64,000 bases of DNA from Draconibacterium sp. (GTDB lineage Bacteria > Bacteroidota > Bacteroidia > Bacteroidales > Prolixibacteraceae): the NCBI GenBank assembly GCA_016705335.1, contig JADIYN010000013.1, positions 124,001-188,000 of the forward strand. The letters run 5' to 3'. Positions within the stretch are counted from its first letter, which is position 1, and each line of letters starts with the position of its first letter. Positions 21,313 through 32,364 of this stretch are shown piece by piece. Below the pieces are notes generated by a model. The model was not told the DNA's origin. It saw only the letters and a program-made list of their open reading frames with translations, and made no database searches. The position numbers and the translations under genes were made by a program.

Positions 21313-21482
21313 TGTTTAAATTTTATGCAAAAATAGTCAGAATTGTGTGATTTTTGCTATCTGTAGATTACAAAAGTAAAAATAAGGTGTAATTTATAAC
21401 TAATAAAAATAGCATCTTTCGGAAATCGGATCTAAAAGAAAGGTGTAGATCAAAAAATTGTAATTTCGCCAAAAATTTTTTA

Positions 21483-23170
21483 ATGATAAATAAAAAGCCC
21501 GAGCTTCTTTTACCTGCCGGAAATACAGAATCATTTTTTGCCGCACTTCAGGCAGGTGCAGATGCAATTTATTTAGGTTTATCACAGTTTAATGCCAGGG
21601 CCAGAGCAAGCAATTTCAATCAGTTTCAATTTATTTCGATTTTAAAAGAAGCCGGAAAAAGAAAGGTTTTGGTTTACGTTACGTTGAACACGGTTATAAA
21701 AAACAGCGAAATCAGTTCGTTAATTGAATATCTCCACTTTTTACATGAAGCCGGTGCTGATGGAATTATAGTTCAGGATTGGGGAGTTTATTATATTGCT
21801 TAAAAACCACAAAAAATTCCTTTTCAATTTAAAAGACAATCAACTGCTTGAATACATTCCCAAACTTACTAAAATGGGGGTTTCAAGTTTAAAAATTGAA
21901 GGTCGAATGAAATCAGGTGAATATACTTTCAGGGTTGGTTCAGCTTACAGAATGGCACTCGATGATGAATCTAAAATTGTTTTGGCACAGCAACAGCTGG
22001 AACTTGATTTCGGGCGGCTAAAAACAAGCTATTTTGCCGGAGGTGAAGTAAAATCAGCCATTTCTGAAGTTGCTTCTACAGGTATTTTATTGGGTAAAGT
22101 TGAAAAAATATCAGGAAATAAAATACTTGTTTCTACTTCAATCCCCATTGAACCAAAATTTCGGTTGCGAATTCTGGGAAGGAAAATTCAGATCCTATTT
22201 ATCTGATTGTAAGAAAACCGGAAAAAGAGGGAACATTTTATTGGTTGAAAAAGAAAATCAGAAAATTGAAGTTCAAAGCCAGTGTTTTTAACCAAGTTAC
22301 AGGATCAGAAATTTCAGGATAAACTTGAAAATATTACACAACTTCCGTTCAACCCAATTTCTTTGGGAATTAAAAAATCAATAATAAACCATCTGGTTGA
22401 CAACCATTTGCCGGATAGAGAAAAGCTCTTTTTTCGCATTGGTTCGATGGATTGGCTTGACTTAGTCAATTTTAACGAACTGGATGGATTATTCCTTTCA
22501 TTCACCAAAACTTTATGGACGAAATTTGATCCTGCTGATAAATTTATTCAAAACAACAGCGACAAAATTTATATCGAACTGCCGAAGTTTATTGCTGAAA
22601 ATTCACTCGGTTTTTACAAAGATTTAGTGAACAAAATGGTCCAGCACGGTATTCGTAATTTTGTAATCAGCCATCTTTCGCAAAAACTTTTAATACCTGA
22701 AAATTGCCGTGTAATTACCAATGAAAATGTATATATTTTTAATGATGCAGCGGTAAAATGTATTCAAAAAGAGGATATTAATAATTTCGTTTTTCCTTTT
22801 GAAATTGATTTTGAAACGCTCGAATCGATGACTTGCAAAAGTGGAATAATTCCGGTTTACTTTTATCCCGAGCTTTTTTATTCGCGTATGCCGGTTCAGT
22901 TGGAAAACAGCGAAGAATTTACAGGCGACGACACAAAAACCAAATATAAAAGGTATCGGAAAAACGGGATAACCATTATTGTTCCCGACCGCGCAGTTTC
23001 AATTTTGCATCATAAAAACAGGCTTTCAAAAATGGATTTTCCAATTATCTTATTGATGTCAGTTACGATCTTTTTCGAAAAATCGTTTGAAAACTCTCAA
23101 AACAAGGTTTTTAAAATCAGAGCAAATTCAACCTACCACAACTTTTAATTTTACAAAAGGATTGAGATAG
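21483..23170 (+). pseudogene. U32-family peptidase/RNA-modifying protein with internal deletion and frameshifts
   Basis: The N-terminus (KPELLLPAGNTESFFAALQA, ADAIYLGLSQFNARARASNF) and the segment MGVSSLKIEGRMKSGEYTFRVG are classic for U32 proteins such as RlhA/YdcP. These act with a prephenate-derived cofactor in rRNA or tRNA hydroxylation, or as proteases. After IIVQDWGVYYIA (near 21800) the sequence jumps directly to KFLFNLKDNQLLEYI. About 130 residues are missing that normally hold the signature with ExFxxG...C...G.C and its conserved cysteines. Further frame changes occur near 22185, 22275, 23042 and 23100; the true C-terminus reads KSEQIQPTTTFNFTKGLR to 23170. The missing block cannot be a homopolymer error, so either an assembly collapse or a real deletion is present. 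As written, it could not be functional. Confidence 0.8.
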
Positions 23171-23273
23171 AGGAAGTGGCAAAGGGGAAGACCGGAAGAA
23201 TCCGCCATAATAATAGCAAAAAAACAAGTTCTTAAAAAAATGAACCTTTTTCCATATCACATTTCTTTATATT

Positions 23274-25174
23274 TTATTCGTCATTCATCGATGCTAAAAA
23301 CTCTTCCATTGAATTTGCGCGCATCAAACGGGTTTTCATAAAATCCATTGCTTCCAATGAATTCATGCCGCCGAGGTAGTGGCGCAAAATCCAGAGTTTG
23401 TCGATAATTTGTTTTGAAAACAACAAATCTTCCCGACGTGTACTCGATGCAGGAATATCGACAGAAGGGAAAATTCGTTTGTTCGAAAGTTTCCTGTCAA
23501 GCTGTAACTCCATGTTACCTGTTCCCTTGAATTCCTCGAAAATCACATCATCCATTTTCGAACCGGTTTCAGTAAGTGCAGTTGCGATAATTGTAAGAGA
23601 ACCACCTTCTTCAATGTTACGTGCTGCTCCGAAGAACCGTTTTGGTTTGTGAAGTGCGTTAGCATCAACACCACCGGAAAGTACTTTCCCTGATGCAGGT
23701 TGCACAGTGTTATAAGCACGTGCCAAACGTGTAATAGAATCGAGCAGAATCACAACATCATGGCCACATTCAACCATTCGTTTTGCTTTTTCGAGAACAA
23801 TATTTGCTACCCGCACATGTTTATCAGCAGGTTCATCGAAAGTGGATGCAACAACTTCGGCATTTACACTTCGTGCCATGTCGGTTACTTCTTCAGGTCG
23901 CTCATCAATCAGCAACACAATCATATAAACTTCTGGGTGATTGGCGGATATTGCATTGGCAATTTCCTTCAGTAAAACTGTTTTACCGGTTTTTGGCTGT
24001 GCAACGATTAAACCGCGCTGGCCTTTTCCAATCGGGGCAAACATGTCAACAATCCTTGTGGAAAGGTTGTCATGACCATTACCTGTCAACTGGAATTTTT
24101 CATTTGGAAAAAGTGGAGTTAAATGGTCGAAAGGTACACGATCACGAATGTAATCGGGGCTCCTGCCATTTATTTCAAGTACTTTAATTAACGGGAAATA
24201 TTTTTCTCCTTCTTTAGGCGGACGAATTGTACCTTTAACAGTATCACCCGTTTTTAAACCCATCAGTTTAATTTGCGATTGCGAAACATAAACATCATCA
24301 GGTGAATTCAAATAATTGTAGTCGGATGAACGCAAAAACCCATAACCATCAACAAGTATTTCAAGTACACCTGTATTTGTAATAATTCCTTCAAACTCAA
24401 ACTGACGGTTTTTTTGTTTACCGTTTCCATTTCCGTTTTGATTTTGATTCTGATTTTGATTTTCGCTTTTGGGTTTATGAGATTTTTTTGGTTCGTTATT
24501 TTCCTGTTCAATAACCAAAGGTGCTTCCTCATTAACGGGTATTTCATTGCTAATTGGAATTTCCGGCTCATCGTTATTTTCAACATCAAGAGGCTCTCTT
24601 TTCTGTTGTTTTTCGACCTTAAACTTTTCCTGTCTGCTCTCTGTTACCGGGTTGAAAGTATTTTCCCTTTTATCTTGTTTTGGTTTATTACTTTCTGGCT
24701 GAAAAGTTTTTTCCGGGGCAGTTTTAAGTTCAGTTTCTTCCATTGAAGGTTTTTCCCGGCCAAATCCTTTTATTATTGCCTTTATTTGTTCCTGTCGAGA
24801 TTGAACACCTGAAGATTCAGATTTAGCAAGTTTCTTTTTACCGGTTTCAACTTTTTTTCGTGTTTTACAATCGTCTCAATACCTTCCCTCCGCGGCCGAT
24901 TACCACGCAAATCTTCCTGTTGAGTATTATTTTGCTTCTCAGGCGAAAAAGGCTTTTTTATCAAAAATGATTTTAACCCTTTTTCTTCTTTGGCAGATTC
25001 CTTTGCCACATTCTTGCGCTCACTTTTTTCAGCTTCCTGAATCGCCTGTGTATCAAGTATCTTATAAACAAGATCTTGCTTTTTTAATGATTCAATTTTT
25101 TTAATATTAAGCTCTTTAGCGATCTCCCTCAATTCGGGAACAAGCTTTTTGTTCAGTTCTAATATATCGTACAT
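23274..25174 (-). CDS. rho: Transcription termination factor Rho (frameshift in N-terminal extension)
   Basis: Hexameric RNA-dependent ATPase that ends transcription. The core has the RNA-binding cold-shock fold (GVLEILVDGYGFLRS, PDDVYVSQSQIK) and Walker A (GLIVAQPKTGKTVLLKEIA). The Walker B/Q-loop region (HDVVILLDSITRLARAYN) and the R-loop GGVDANALHKPKRFFGAARN follow. Bacteroidota Rho proteins carry a long charged extension; here it starts with the Rho_N helix (LNKKLVPELREIAKELNIKK) at 25174 and includes a low-complexity Gln/Asn/Gly run before QFEFEG. The extension is split between two frames near 24850-24890, where one indel joins them. Rho is normally essential, so this break is almost certainly a sequence error. 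Confidence 0.94.
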
Positions 25175-25262
25175 TGTTAAAAAATTGTGCTAATTTTTAT
25201 TGTTATTATTGAAAGAAATATGGAACAATTGAAATGGGGAAGAGAATTTTATAAATTCGGGT

Positions 25263-25282
25263 GCAAGTATATTAAAATACTT
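25263..25282. repeat. Palindrome upstream of rho
   Basis: CAAGTAT and its complement ATACTTG flank six bases, 89 bp before the rho start. It could be an operator or a processing signal for autoregulated rho; the sequence gives no more. The surrounding 25175-25445 stretch is otherwise AT-rich with no coding signal. Confidence 0.35.
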
Positions 25283-25445
25283 GATACCAAACAAGAATAT
25301 AAAACTCTTTTTTAAATTTCTCCTTAAGTAATTGCTAATTTACCATTAAAAACCTTACAATACAACAATTCAATCTTCCCGTTTTGAATAAAAGTATAAG
25401 TATGCATATTAATAGTTTAATATACGCAATATTTTTTTAAAAGGT

Positions 25446-27593
25446 TTATAGCCTGATATTATATTTTAATTTCAATCTCACTGCACTTTCATCCATTATA
25501 AAAGCATTTGCTGGTCGGTTAAAATTAGATGTCCATGCCAGAATTATTTCATTTCCCGGTTTAACTATCCATTGAAAACGTGCCTGCCAACCTGCACTGT
25601 TGCTTGCATTATCATATTGAAGGTAATTATAAAGTGTAACATTTGGACTAAACAATACATTTGCATTCAGCTGAAAAATATTGGCAGTAAATTTTCCATC
25701 GGGTAATGAAATGTTGTTTTGAGTGACTGAACCTCCGATAAAAAAAGGTACGGCAATTTTCCAGTTTACCAGCAATTTAATATCATTTCTATTTCCGTTG
25801 TAAAAATCGCCAACTCTATAACTAGCTGTACCCCAAACCGTGCGTGACCCTTTTGTTTCGAGTTCAAATTGTTGCTGCCACCATTCGTAATTGCCTTTTG
25901 GAATTACAAAATCATCAAATATATTAAAGTCTTCGTTTAACGATTCGTATTGACTTACTATTGAATATTTGATTATTTCTCCCGACATAAAACGTATTCC
26001 GAGCGGTTGAATCTTAAACTCGCGGGTTTCCAGATCATTCGTTTCCAAATTACTGATATGGTTAAAACTTCCACCAAACTCAATTTGCATGATTTTCCAT
26101 TTCTTTGGGCGCGGGCCAAACATCAGTTCACCATACGATTCATTTATATTCGTACGCGGAACAAAACCCATTCCTGCCACAAAATTTTTTCCAATTTGAT
26201 GAAACCCTAAACGTGCTTTTATAAAATCATTCGGATAAACAACCTGCGTGCCCCACGAGGCATCATTTCCTTCCAACTCTTTTGTATTTGATTTTAAGCC
26301 AAAAAGGAAAAAGGAAGCATTTTTATTTTTTTGAAATGTTGATGTTGCAAGGTTCAAATCAGCCCCAACTACAGTATTTGTTTCATCGCCCAACGCGTTT
26401 CCATATGTACCAATAATACCCGCAGATGATTGTTTTCCGATATTTCGGGTAACCCGCGCCACTGAAAAATTATTGATCCCAGTTTCCCGGGCATCGTTTA
26501 TATACATCATTCCAATGTTCCAGTTGTCAATCTGACCTGTCAGTTTTGCCCCAACATTTATCGGAATTGGGCCACCCAAAGAGTCAAGCCCCATTCGTCT
26601 TGAAAAAAAAGGTATTATACTTTTCGATACCGGACTTGCATCATCTGCATCAATTCCAAACTTAAAGTGGCTTGCACCATCCAAAAAAAAGTCACGCTTT
26701 TCGGGATAGTGAAGACTGAAGCGGGTTAGATTAATCTGGCGATCGTCTACTTCGGTTTCAGCAAAATCAGTATTGATTGTAAGTGAAGATTTTAAACCTG
26801 GCGTAATCTGATAAAACAGGTCGATACCCCCGGTGAGTTTCGGATCAACATCTTCTCCTTTTTTTGTATTTAATCCGGTAACCAGATAAGGCGAAATGTC
26901 CAGCCCAATTCCTTGTGTAATATCTTCAATACCATCTAAAATACCGGCATCAGAAACCTGAAATTTATGTGCATTTAAGTTTGCCACCGGCCAATAGTCT
27001 GTTTCAAGACTATTAACAATATTTCTGATGAATTTTACTCCCCATTGCGTACTTTCCTTGTCAAAACCCATTGTTTTGAAAGGAATGGCCAATTCGGCTT
27101 CCCAACCCCAATCGGTAATTTTTGCTTTTCCTGTCCAAAGTCCATCCCATTCCTTGTTTAGAACATTGCCATTTCCACTTACTATTGCATCGCCAATTGA
27201 ACCGCGTGGGCCAACCTGAAACCAATAGCCGTTACGTTTGTCAAGATAAGTATCCAAAATAATCTGAATGCGGTCATCCTTTCCCAAACTTACGTCGCGC
27301 GCCATTTCCTTGGCTGTAATTTTGTCGGGATCATCCCAGCATTTTACAGCAAAATAAATGTTGTTTGCATCATAACAGGTATAGAAAATAGTTTTTTTGG
27401 AGACTGGTTTTCCCTCGTAAGGTTCACGTTGATAGAACTCGTCAACTGCAAAAGCTTCGTCCCAAACTTTTTCGTTTACATAACCATCAATTACAGGTGG
27501 AGTTGATATACGGACTGCTTTAATCGTCTTTTGCGCAATACCGGTTTCAAAAAAAATAAAAATAATGGCAACAGAAATAATAAATTGTTTCAA
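25446..27593 (-). CDS. CBM9-like and DUF5916 outer-membrane barrel protein
   Basis: Large exported protein of 715 residues with signal peptide (MKQFIISVAIIFIFFETGIAQ). Residues about 25-220 form a family 9 carbohydrate-binding-like domain (PPVIDGYVNEKVWDEAF, IYFAVKCWDDPDK). The remainder is DUF5916, rich in alternating beta strands like an outer-membrane barrel (INTDFAETEVDDRQINLTRF, PEKRDFFLDGASHFKFG), and ends in a strand with a terminal aromatic-rich pattern (LKLKYNIRL). The frame is intact. Such proteins are widespread in Bacteroidota and unassigned; a glycan-related surface role is only suggested by the N-terminal fold. Divided from the methyltransferase gene by about 150 bp. Confidence 0.85.
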   Translation of the reverse strand: MKQFIISVAIIFIFFETGIAQKTIKAVRISTPPVIDGYVNEKVWDEAFAVDEFYQREPYEGKPVSKKTIFYTCYDANNIYFAVKCWDDPDKITAKEMARDVSLGKDDRIQIILDTYLDKRNGYWFQVGPRGSIGDAIVSGNGNVLNKEWDGLWTGKAKITDWGWEAELAIPFKTMGFDKESTQWGVKFIRNIVNSLETDYWPVANLNAHKFQVSDAGILDGIEDITQGIGLDISPYLVTGLNTKKGEDVDPKLTGGIDLFYQITPGLKSSLTINTDFAETEVDDRQINLTRFSLHYPEKRDFFLDGASHFKFGIDADDASPVSKSIIPFFSRRMGLDSLGGPIPINVGAKLTGQIDNWNIGMMYINDARETGINNFSVARVTRNIGKQSSAGIIGTYGNALGDETNTVVGADLNLATSTFQKNKNASFFLFGLKSNTKELEGNDASWGTQVVYPNDFIKARLGFHQIGKNFVAGMGFVPRTNINESYGELMFGPRPKKWKIMQIEFGGSFNHISNLETNDLETREFKIQPLGIRFMSGEIIKYSIVSQYESLNEDFNIFDDFVIPKGNYEWWQQQFELETKGSRTVWGTASYRVGDFYNGNRNDIKLLVNWKIAVPFFIGGSVTQNNISLPDGKFTANIFQLNANVLFSPNVTLYNYLQYDNASNSAGWQARFQWIVKPGNEIILAWTSNFNRPANAFIMDESAVRLKLKYNIRL

Positions 27594-27745
27594 TTGATTT
27601 AGGTATAAAATTTAAAGTGAGCTAATGTAGTAAAAAATTGATGCCTGAGAAATTCTATGTAAAAGTTAATTTCAGCCACTTAAAAAGTACAGGAACCTTG
27701 CATTTGAAAATTTGAATGCAGGTATTCAGACGAAATACTGACATT

Positions 27746-28338
27746 TTATTTTATACCTACAACACGAATAACTGATGCCAGGCCCTGATGAAAAGGTCCT
27801 TCATTTAGTACAATTTCAGTTTCCGAAATGCTTAAATCTGAACATGAAACGAAATCTGTATTCATCTCCTTTTCGAAAATAACATATTAATATCACGAGG
27901 TCCTCCTGTTTTGTTATTAATTTGATTTTTTGAAAATCCCTCCAAAATCAAGGTTCCCCCGGGTTTTAAAAATGATATTAATTTTTTATGATAATCTTCG
28001 CGATTTGCAGGATTCATATTTGCAAAAATCAATGCAACACAATCAAATGATTCATGTGGAAAATCAATAAATTCATAGTTGTCGATTTTGTAATCAATAG
28101 AAACTCCTTTTTTCAAAGCCAATAATCCTGCTTTTCTTTTTCCCTCAATACTAGTATCGAAAGCAGTTACCTGCCACCCTTCTGATGCAGCGAAAACAGC
28201 ATTTCTACCTTCGCCCTCAGCAGGTAATAAAATATTGCCCGGTTTCAGTTTGTTCAACTGCTCTTTAAAATATTGGTTAGGCTCGGTTCCATAGGCATAA
28301 TCTTCGGTTCCAAAGCGTTCGTCCCAGAAATTGTTCAT
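27746..28338 (-). CDS. Class I SAM-dependent methyltransferase (frameshift)
   Basis: Small methyltransferase of the TehB/thiopurine-methyltransferase-like group. It opens with MNNFWDERFGTEDYAYGTEPNQYF. The SAM-binding motif I region is ILLPAEGEGRNAVFAA, motif II AFDTSIEGKRKA, and the post-motif segment FDCVALIFANM. A long ORF extends to 28551, but the family start is the ATG at 28338. The open frame stops at 27862; one extra A in SKRR gives SKKEMNTDFVSCSDLSISE and VIRVVGIK to the stop at 27746. The substrate is not predictable. It is divergent from the oxidoreductase gene, sharing a 124-bp intergenic space. Confidence 0.85.
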
Positions 28339-28461
28339 TCTTTTTAAATTTGAACACTTGAACAAAAAATGCTGAAGGAGGTTCATTTTGAGTAGAATTT
28401 GCTTGATAAATTGTTTCTGTAAACTAACTTTACGAATCATAAAAAAACTAAACCTAAAATT

Positions 28462-30014
28462 ATGAAATCTGAAAATACTTCGATAAACCGTAGGGAATTT
28501 ATTGGTGGCATAAGCGCCGCAGCAGTTGGACTTACAGTTATTCCGCGACATGTTTTGGGCGGAAATGGCTTTATTGCCCCAAGCGACAAAATTAATGTGG
28601 CATATATTGGCTGCGGAACACAGGGATTGCGACAGTTACCCGATATTATTAAACTACCTGAAGTTCAAATAACTGCAGTATGCGATCCTCAGCGAAAAGC
28701 AATTAATTATTATGACTGGGGACCAACCGGTCTTCGTGATGAAATGCGTGAATTAATCGGTAAACCCAACTGGAATACAGGGGGAAACAATACAATTCCA
28801 GGTGGCTTGGACAACGGCAAAGAAATTGTTGATTCCTATTATTTAAATCAAACCGGCACAAAAAGTAACTGCAAAGCATACACTGATTTTCGTGAATTAT
28901 TCGAAAAAGAAAAAGATCTGGATGCCGTTCAGGTAATGACTCCTGACCATCTGCATGGAGTTATTTCAGCAGCAGCATTAAAACGCGACATCTCAGTTTC
29001 TGTGCACAAACCTTTGTCGAACAGATTACTGGAAGGGAAAAAGGTGATTGACATGGCTTTTAAATCGAAGGCAACCACACACCTTTTGCCATGGGATTCA
29101 AATGGAGCAGATATGCCAAAAATAATGGAGTGGATAAACAGTGGGGCAATTGGAGAATTAAAAGAAGTACACAACTGGTCATATCGCCCGGTTTGGCCGC
29201 AATATGCTAAATTACCTTCCGACACTCCAAAATTGCCTGAAGGATTTGAATGGGATTTGTGGTTAGGCCCGGAAACAGCACGACCTTATCATCCGCATTA
29301 CACAAACATGGTTTTCCGCGGATGGTACGATTTTGGCGCAGGTTCAATGGCCGACATGGGACACTATAGTTTATGGACCGTTTTTGAAGCCTTAAAACTT
29401 GGCAAACCAACTATAATTGAACCAAATTTCAGCCATGTTTGTGATATAAATGACGAAGGAGCAGCTTATAAAATTAACAATGACTTTAGTTTTCCGTTTG
29501 CAAGTTCAATGCGATTTAAATACCCGGCAATTGAAGGTCGCCCGGCAATTGATTTGGTATGGTATGACGGTGGTATGCGCCCTCCGGTGCCAAAGGAATT
29601 TTATGAACAGAGCATCGAATTTCCATCAGAAGGTATGATGTTTATAGGCACGAAAGATATAATTCTGACCCGTGGTTTTTGGTCGAAAACCCATATCTTT
29701 TATCAGAAGGAGTAAAAACCAGCAAAGAAGTATCGGCCGCAGCAGGAGCTGTTAAAGTACCGGGGATCAAACGGTTTATTGACGGCGTAAAGTCGGGTAA
29801 ACAAATCGATGGTAGTTTCCGCCAGGCCTGGCCAATAACCGAAGCTGTGAATTTATATGCAGCAGCACTTCGTTCGCACAAAACTTTGATGTATGATGCC
29901 GATAAAATGAAAATAACCAACGACGAGAAGGTCAATGAATATTTGGATAGAAATTACCGCAAAGGTTGGAGTCTGGAAGAAAGCCCACATCCTGGCTTCC
30001 AGGGAAGGATATAG
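28462..30014 (+). CDS. Gfo/Idh/MocA-family oxidoreductase with twin-arginine leader (frameshift)
   Basis: NAD(P)-dependent sugar or cyclitol dehydrogenase. The leader INRREFIGGISAAAVGL carries the twin-arginine motif, so folded export to the periplasm is predicted. The Rossmann fold starts at INVAYIGCGTQGLRQL. The family lysine lies in VSVHKPLSNRLLEGKKV, preceded by MTPDHLHGVI. The open frame ends at 29715, but one T restored near 29690 gives ILTRGFLVENPYLLSEG and continues to GWSLEESPHPGFQGRI at 30014. It is followed by a secreted sugar isomerase-like gene on the same strand, a pairing frequent in Bacteroidota catabolic loci. Substrate unknown. Confidence 0.88.
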
Positions 30015-30060
30015 GAAGCCACATCAGCAACTATTTGAAAAATTGAACATCGCAAACATG

Positions 30061-30177
30061 ACTCCGAAGGAGTTTAATTTGAATAACCCCGGGTTTCAAC
30101 CCGGGGATTGAATGCCAGATAATAAAGAATCGGCACAATCTGAAAGTGGATTGAAAAGCAAATGTTCTTTGTGCCGA
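30061..30177. repeat. Compound palindromic intergenic element
   Basis: Three inverted repeats in 117 bp: ACTCC-GAA-GGAGT (30061-30073), CCCCGGGTT with AACCCGGGG two bases apart (30087-30106), and TCGGCACAA (30130-30138) with TTGTGCCGA (30169-30177). GC content of the middle one stands out from the AT-rich surroundings. It lies between two same-strand genes and resembles dispersed hairpin elements of Bacteroidota, but copy number cannot be judged from one window. Confidence 0.55.
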
Positions 30178-30228
30178 AAATATGATAACCTTGATTAATA
30201 TTTTTACCAAAATAAAAAACCAAAATTT

Positions 30229-31089
30229 ATGAAAACCACTAGAAGAAACTTTATCAAAACAACAGGCACTGCAATTGGAGCAACTGCTTTGATGACACAA
30301 ATGCCATTTGGACTGGTTAGTTGTGCAGCACCAACACCAAAAGAATTTGGATTCCAGGTGTGGACTATTAAAGACGAATTGATTGCCGATTTTCCCGGAA
30401 CATTGAAAAAAATGGCCGGCTTGGGTTACAAACAGGTTGAAATGTGTTCGCCGCTTGGATATACAAGTTCAGGTTTCGGTCCATTAAACGAAATGAGCGG
30501 CACCGAAATGAAAAAAATAATTGATGATTCAGGTTTAACTTGTATCAGCTCGCACTATGGGATGGGTGAATTACGTGAAAGCCTTGATAACCGCATTGAG
30601 TGGGCAACCCAACTTGGAATGAAACAAATGATTTGTTCAAGTTTCTGGCTTCCTGAAGGTGCTTCGGTTGATGAATATCGCAAAGCTGCTGAGGAACTAA
30701 ACGAAATAGGGAAAAAAACAAAAGCTGCGGGAATTCAAATGGGTTTTCACAATCACCATATGGAATTTGAAAAAAGAGGTGATGAATTAATTTATGATGT
30801 GCTTATGGATGAATTGGATCCTGATTTGGTTAAAATGCAATTTCAGGTTGCAGTGATTAGCGCAGGTTATAAAGCCTCGGATTATTTCAGAAAATATCCA
30901 GGTCGTTTTATATCGGCACATCTTGCCGACTGGTCAGCTGAAAAAGAAACGCAGGTGCCAATAGGGCAAGGCGATGTTGACTGGAAAGATTTCTATGAAG
31001 CTGCTAAAATTGGAGGAGTTCAGAATTATTTCGTTGAAATGGACCCAGAAACTTTTGGGCCGAGTGTAGAATTTTTATCGAAAATATAA
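30229..31089 (+). CDS. Exported sugar phosphate isomerase/epimerase-like protein
   Basis: TIM-barrel protein of the xylose isomerase-like AP-endonuclease family 2 fold. A twin-arginine leader (KTTRRNFIKTTGTAIGATAL) is followed by a cysteine (GLVSCAAPTPKEFG). Barrel motifs are FQVWTIKDELIADF, MAGLGYKQVEMCSP, FHNHHMEFEKR with likely metal-binding histidine and glutamate, and YFVEMDPETFGPSVEFL. It has 286 residues and an intact frame. It lies downstream of the Gfo/Idh/MocA gene with the palindromic element between them, and a strong terminator follows. The two probably act together on a periplasmic sugar derivative; that is inference from context. Confidence 0.88.
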   Translation: MKTTRRNFIKTTGTAIGATALMTQMPFGLVSCAAPTPKEFGFQVWTIKDELIADFPGTLKKMAGLGYKQVEMCSPLGYTSSGFGPLNEMSGTEMKKIIDDSGLTCISSHYGMGELRESLDNRIEWATQLGMKQMICSSFWLPEGASVDEYRKAAEELNEIGKKTKAAGIQMGFHNHHMEFEKRGDELIYDVLMDELDPDLVKMQFQVAVISAGYKASDYFRKYPGRFISAHLADWSAEKETQVPIGQGDVDWKDFYEAAKIGGVQNYFVEMDPETFGPSVEFLSKI

Positions 31090-31093
31090 AAAG

Positions 31094-31119
31094 AAAGGCG
31101 GATTTTTTCCGCCTTTTTT
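31094..31119 (+). terminator. Rho-independent terminator
   Basis: Arms AAAGGCGGA (31094-31102) and TCCGCCTTT (31108-31116) with a five-T loop and a T run through 31119, starting 5 bp after the isomerase stop codon. Confidence 0.92.
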
Positions 31120-31184
31120 CTTGTAAATCTGTTGATACAAATTCTTTCAGAAATACATTTATTTTTTTTCAAATTTTTAGCTAA

Positions 31185-32172
31185 TTATTGTTCATCTGGT
31201 GGAGCAAACGACCCAATATTTGTAACCTGATAATCTCCCAACACAACTTTTTTGTTCGAGTTTTTATCCACTTTTGTAACTTCCATTATCGATTTTTCTC
31301 CATTCTCTTTGTTTACTGTTGTTGCTTCCATCATATAACCCCAGCCCATTCCGTGCGAATAAATTGCAGTTTTAAACAAAGTTCCGAAAAAATCCTGTTT
31401 GTTCATTTTCAGATCTTTTGTAATCCAAATATTCGAAACAGCGTTTTCATCGGTATATTTATACTCTTCGCAACTCAACCCTGCAATTGTTTTTGAACGA
31501 CCTGTTTTCTCAACATTTGGATTTGCCACATAAGTTTCAGGGGTTTCAGAAAGATCTATATCTTCGACATTTCCTGCTGCCGCAGTTTGAAAGAAAGTTC
31601 CCAAACCATACACAATTCCTGTTTTTTGCCCGTTTTCTTCACTAAGTATAATAGTTGCACCATTTTTAGCATCGATGATAATAAATCCCATTCCCGGCTC
31701 AGCCATGTCACCCGAAACAAATTCATAAGCTAGGCTTTTCGAATCGTTGCTGAGGTGTGTAATAAACTCTCTATCACTTATTTTTTTACCCTTTTCATCT
31801 AATGATTCAATGTGCATTTGAACAAGATTATCAAACGAGTAACTACTTTCGAAAGGCACTGGTTCGCCCATGCCCATTTTTGTCATCATTTTTGTCAAAC
31901 GCTCTTCACTATTGCTGTTTGATGAATTTTTGTTACCATTAGTTTGTGATTCTGTATTTTCCTTTTCGTCATTAAATATTGCGTCTTCTATTTTGTCAAG
32001 TTGTTTGTCAATTTCCTTATCAACCTGTTCGTTCGCACGTTGTTCAAATCTTTCCTCAACTTTTTGCTGTGCCCTGTTTTTAATATCTTTTAAAATTCTC
32101 TGGCCTGAGACAGTTTGTACCAAAAAAAATGCATCCCAAAATTGACAGGCTTATCCTGAGTAAATGTTTCAT
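31185..32172 (-). CDS. Exported DUF4412-like protein (frameshift in signal peptide)
   Basis: Hydrophobic leader MKHLLRISLSILGCIFF begins at 32172. It is joined to LVQTVSGQRILKDI by one T restored in an eight-T run near 32126-32133, so the clean frame alone lacks its leader. A charged coiled-coil-like segment (QQKVEERFEQRANEQVDKEI) and an Asn/Ser-rich linker come next. The C-terminal half is a DUF4412-like domain (FESSYSFDNLVQMHIESL, GLSCEEYKYTDENAVSNIWI, VTKVDKNSNKKVVLGDYQV). Periplasmic or outer-membrane localisation is expected; function unknown. It is divergent from rhamnulokinase. Confidence 0.75.
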
Positions 32173-32364
32173 GTTTTTATAATTTATAATCATTTATAAC
32201 AAAAAATTTTCCTGAAAATCGAAAATTTTCAATTAAAAGTCAATACCGGTGAAAGATTATTTTGCATTATGTTTGATAGGTTTTATTCCAAATTGCAAGC
32301 ATTCAGGGTAAAACAGGACACGAAATACCAGCGAAAATTATAATTTTGAAAAACAAAAACTATT

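Noticed and set aside
24414..24480. Simple-sequence repeat as phase-variable tract
   Set aside because: The Gln/Asn/Gly codon run lies inside the disordered Rho extension in frame and is ordinary low complexity for this family.
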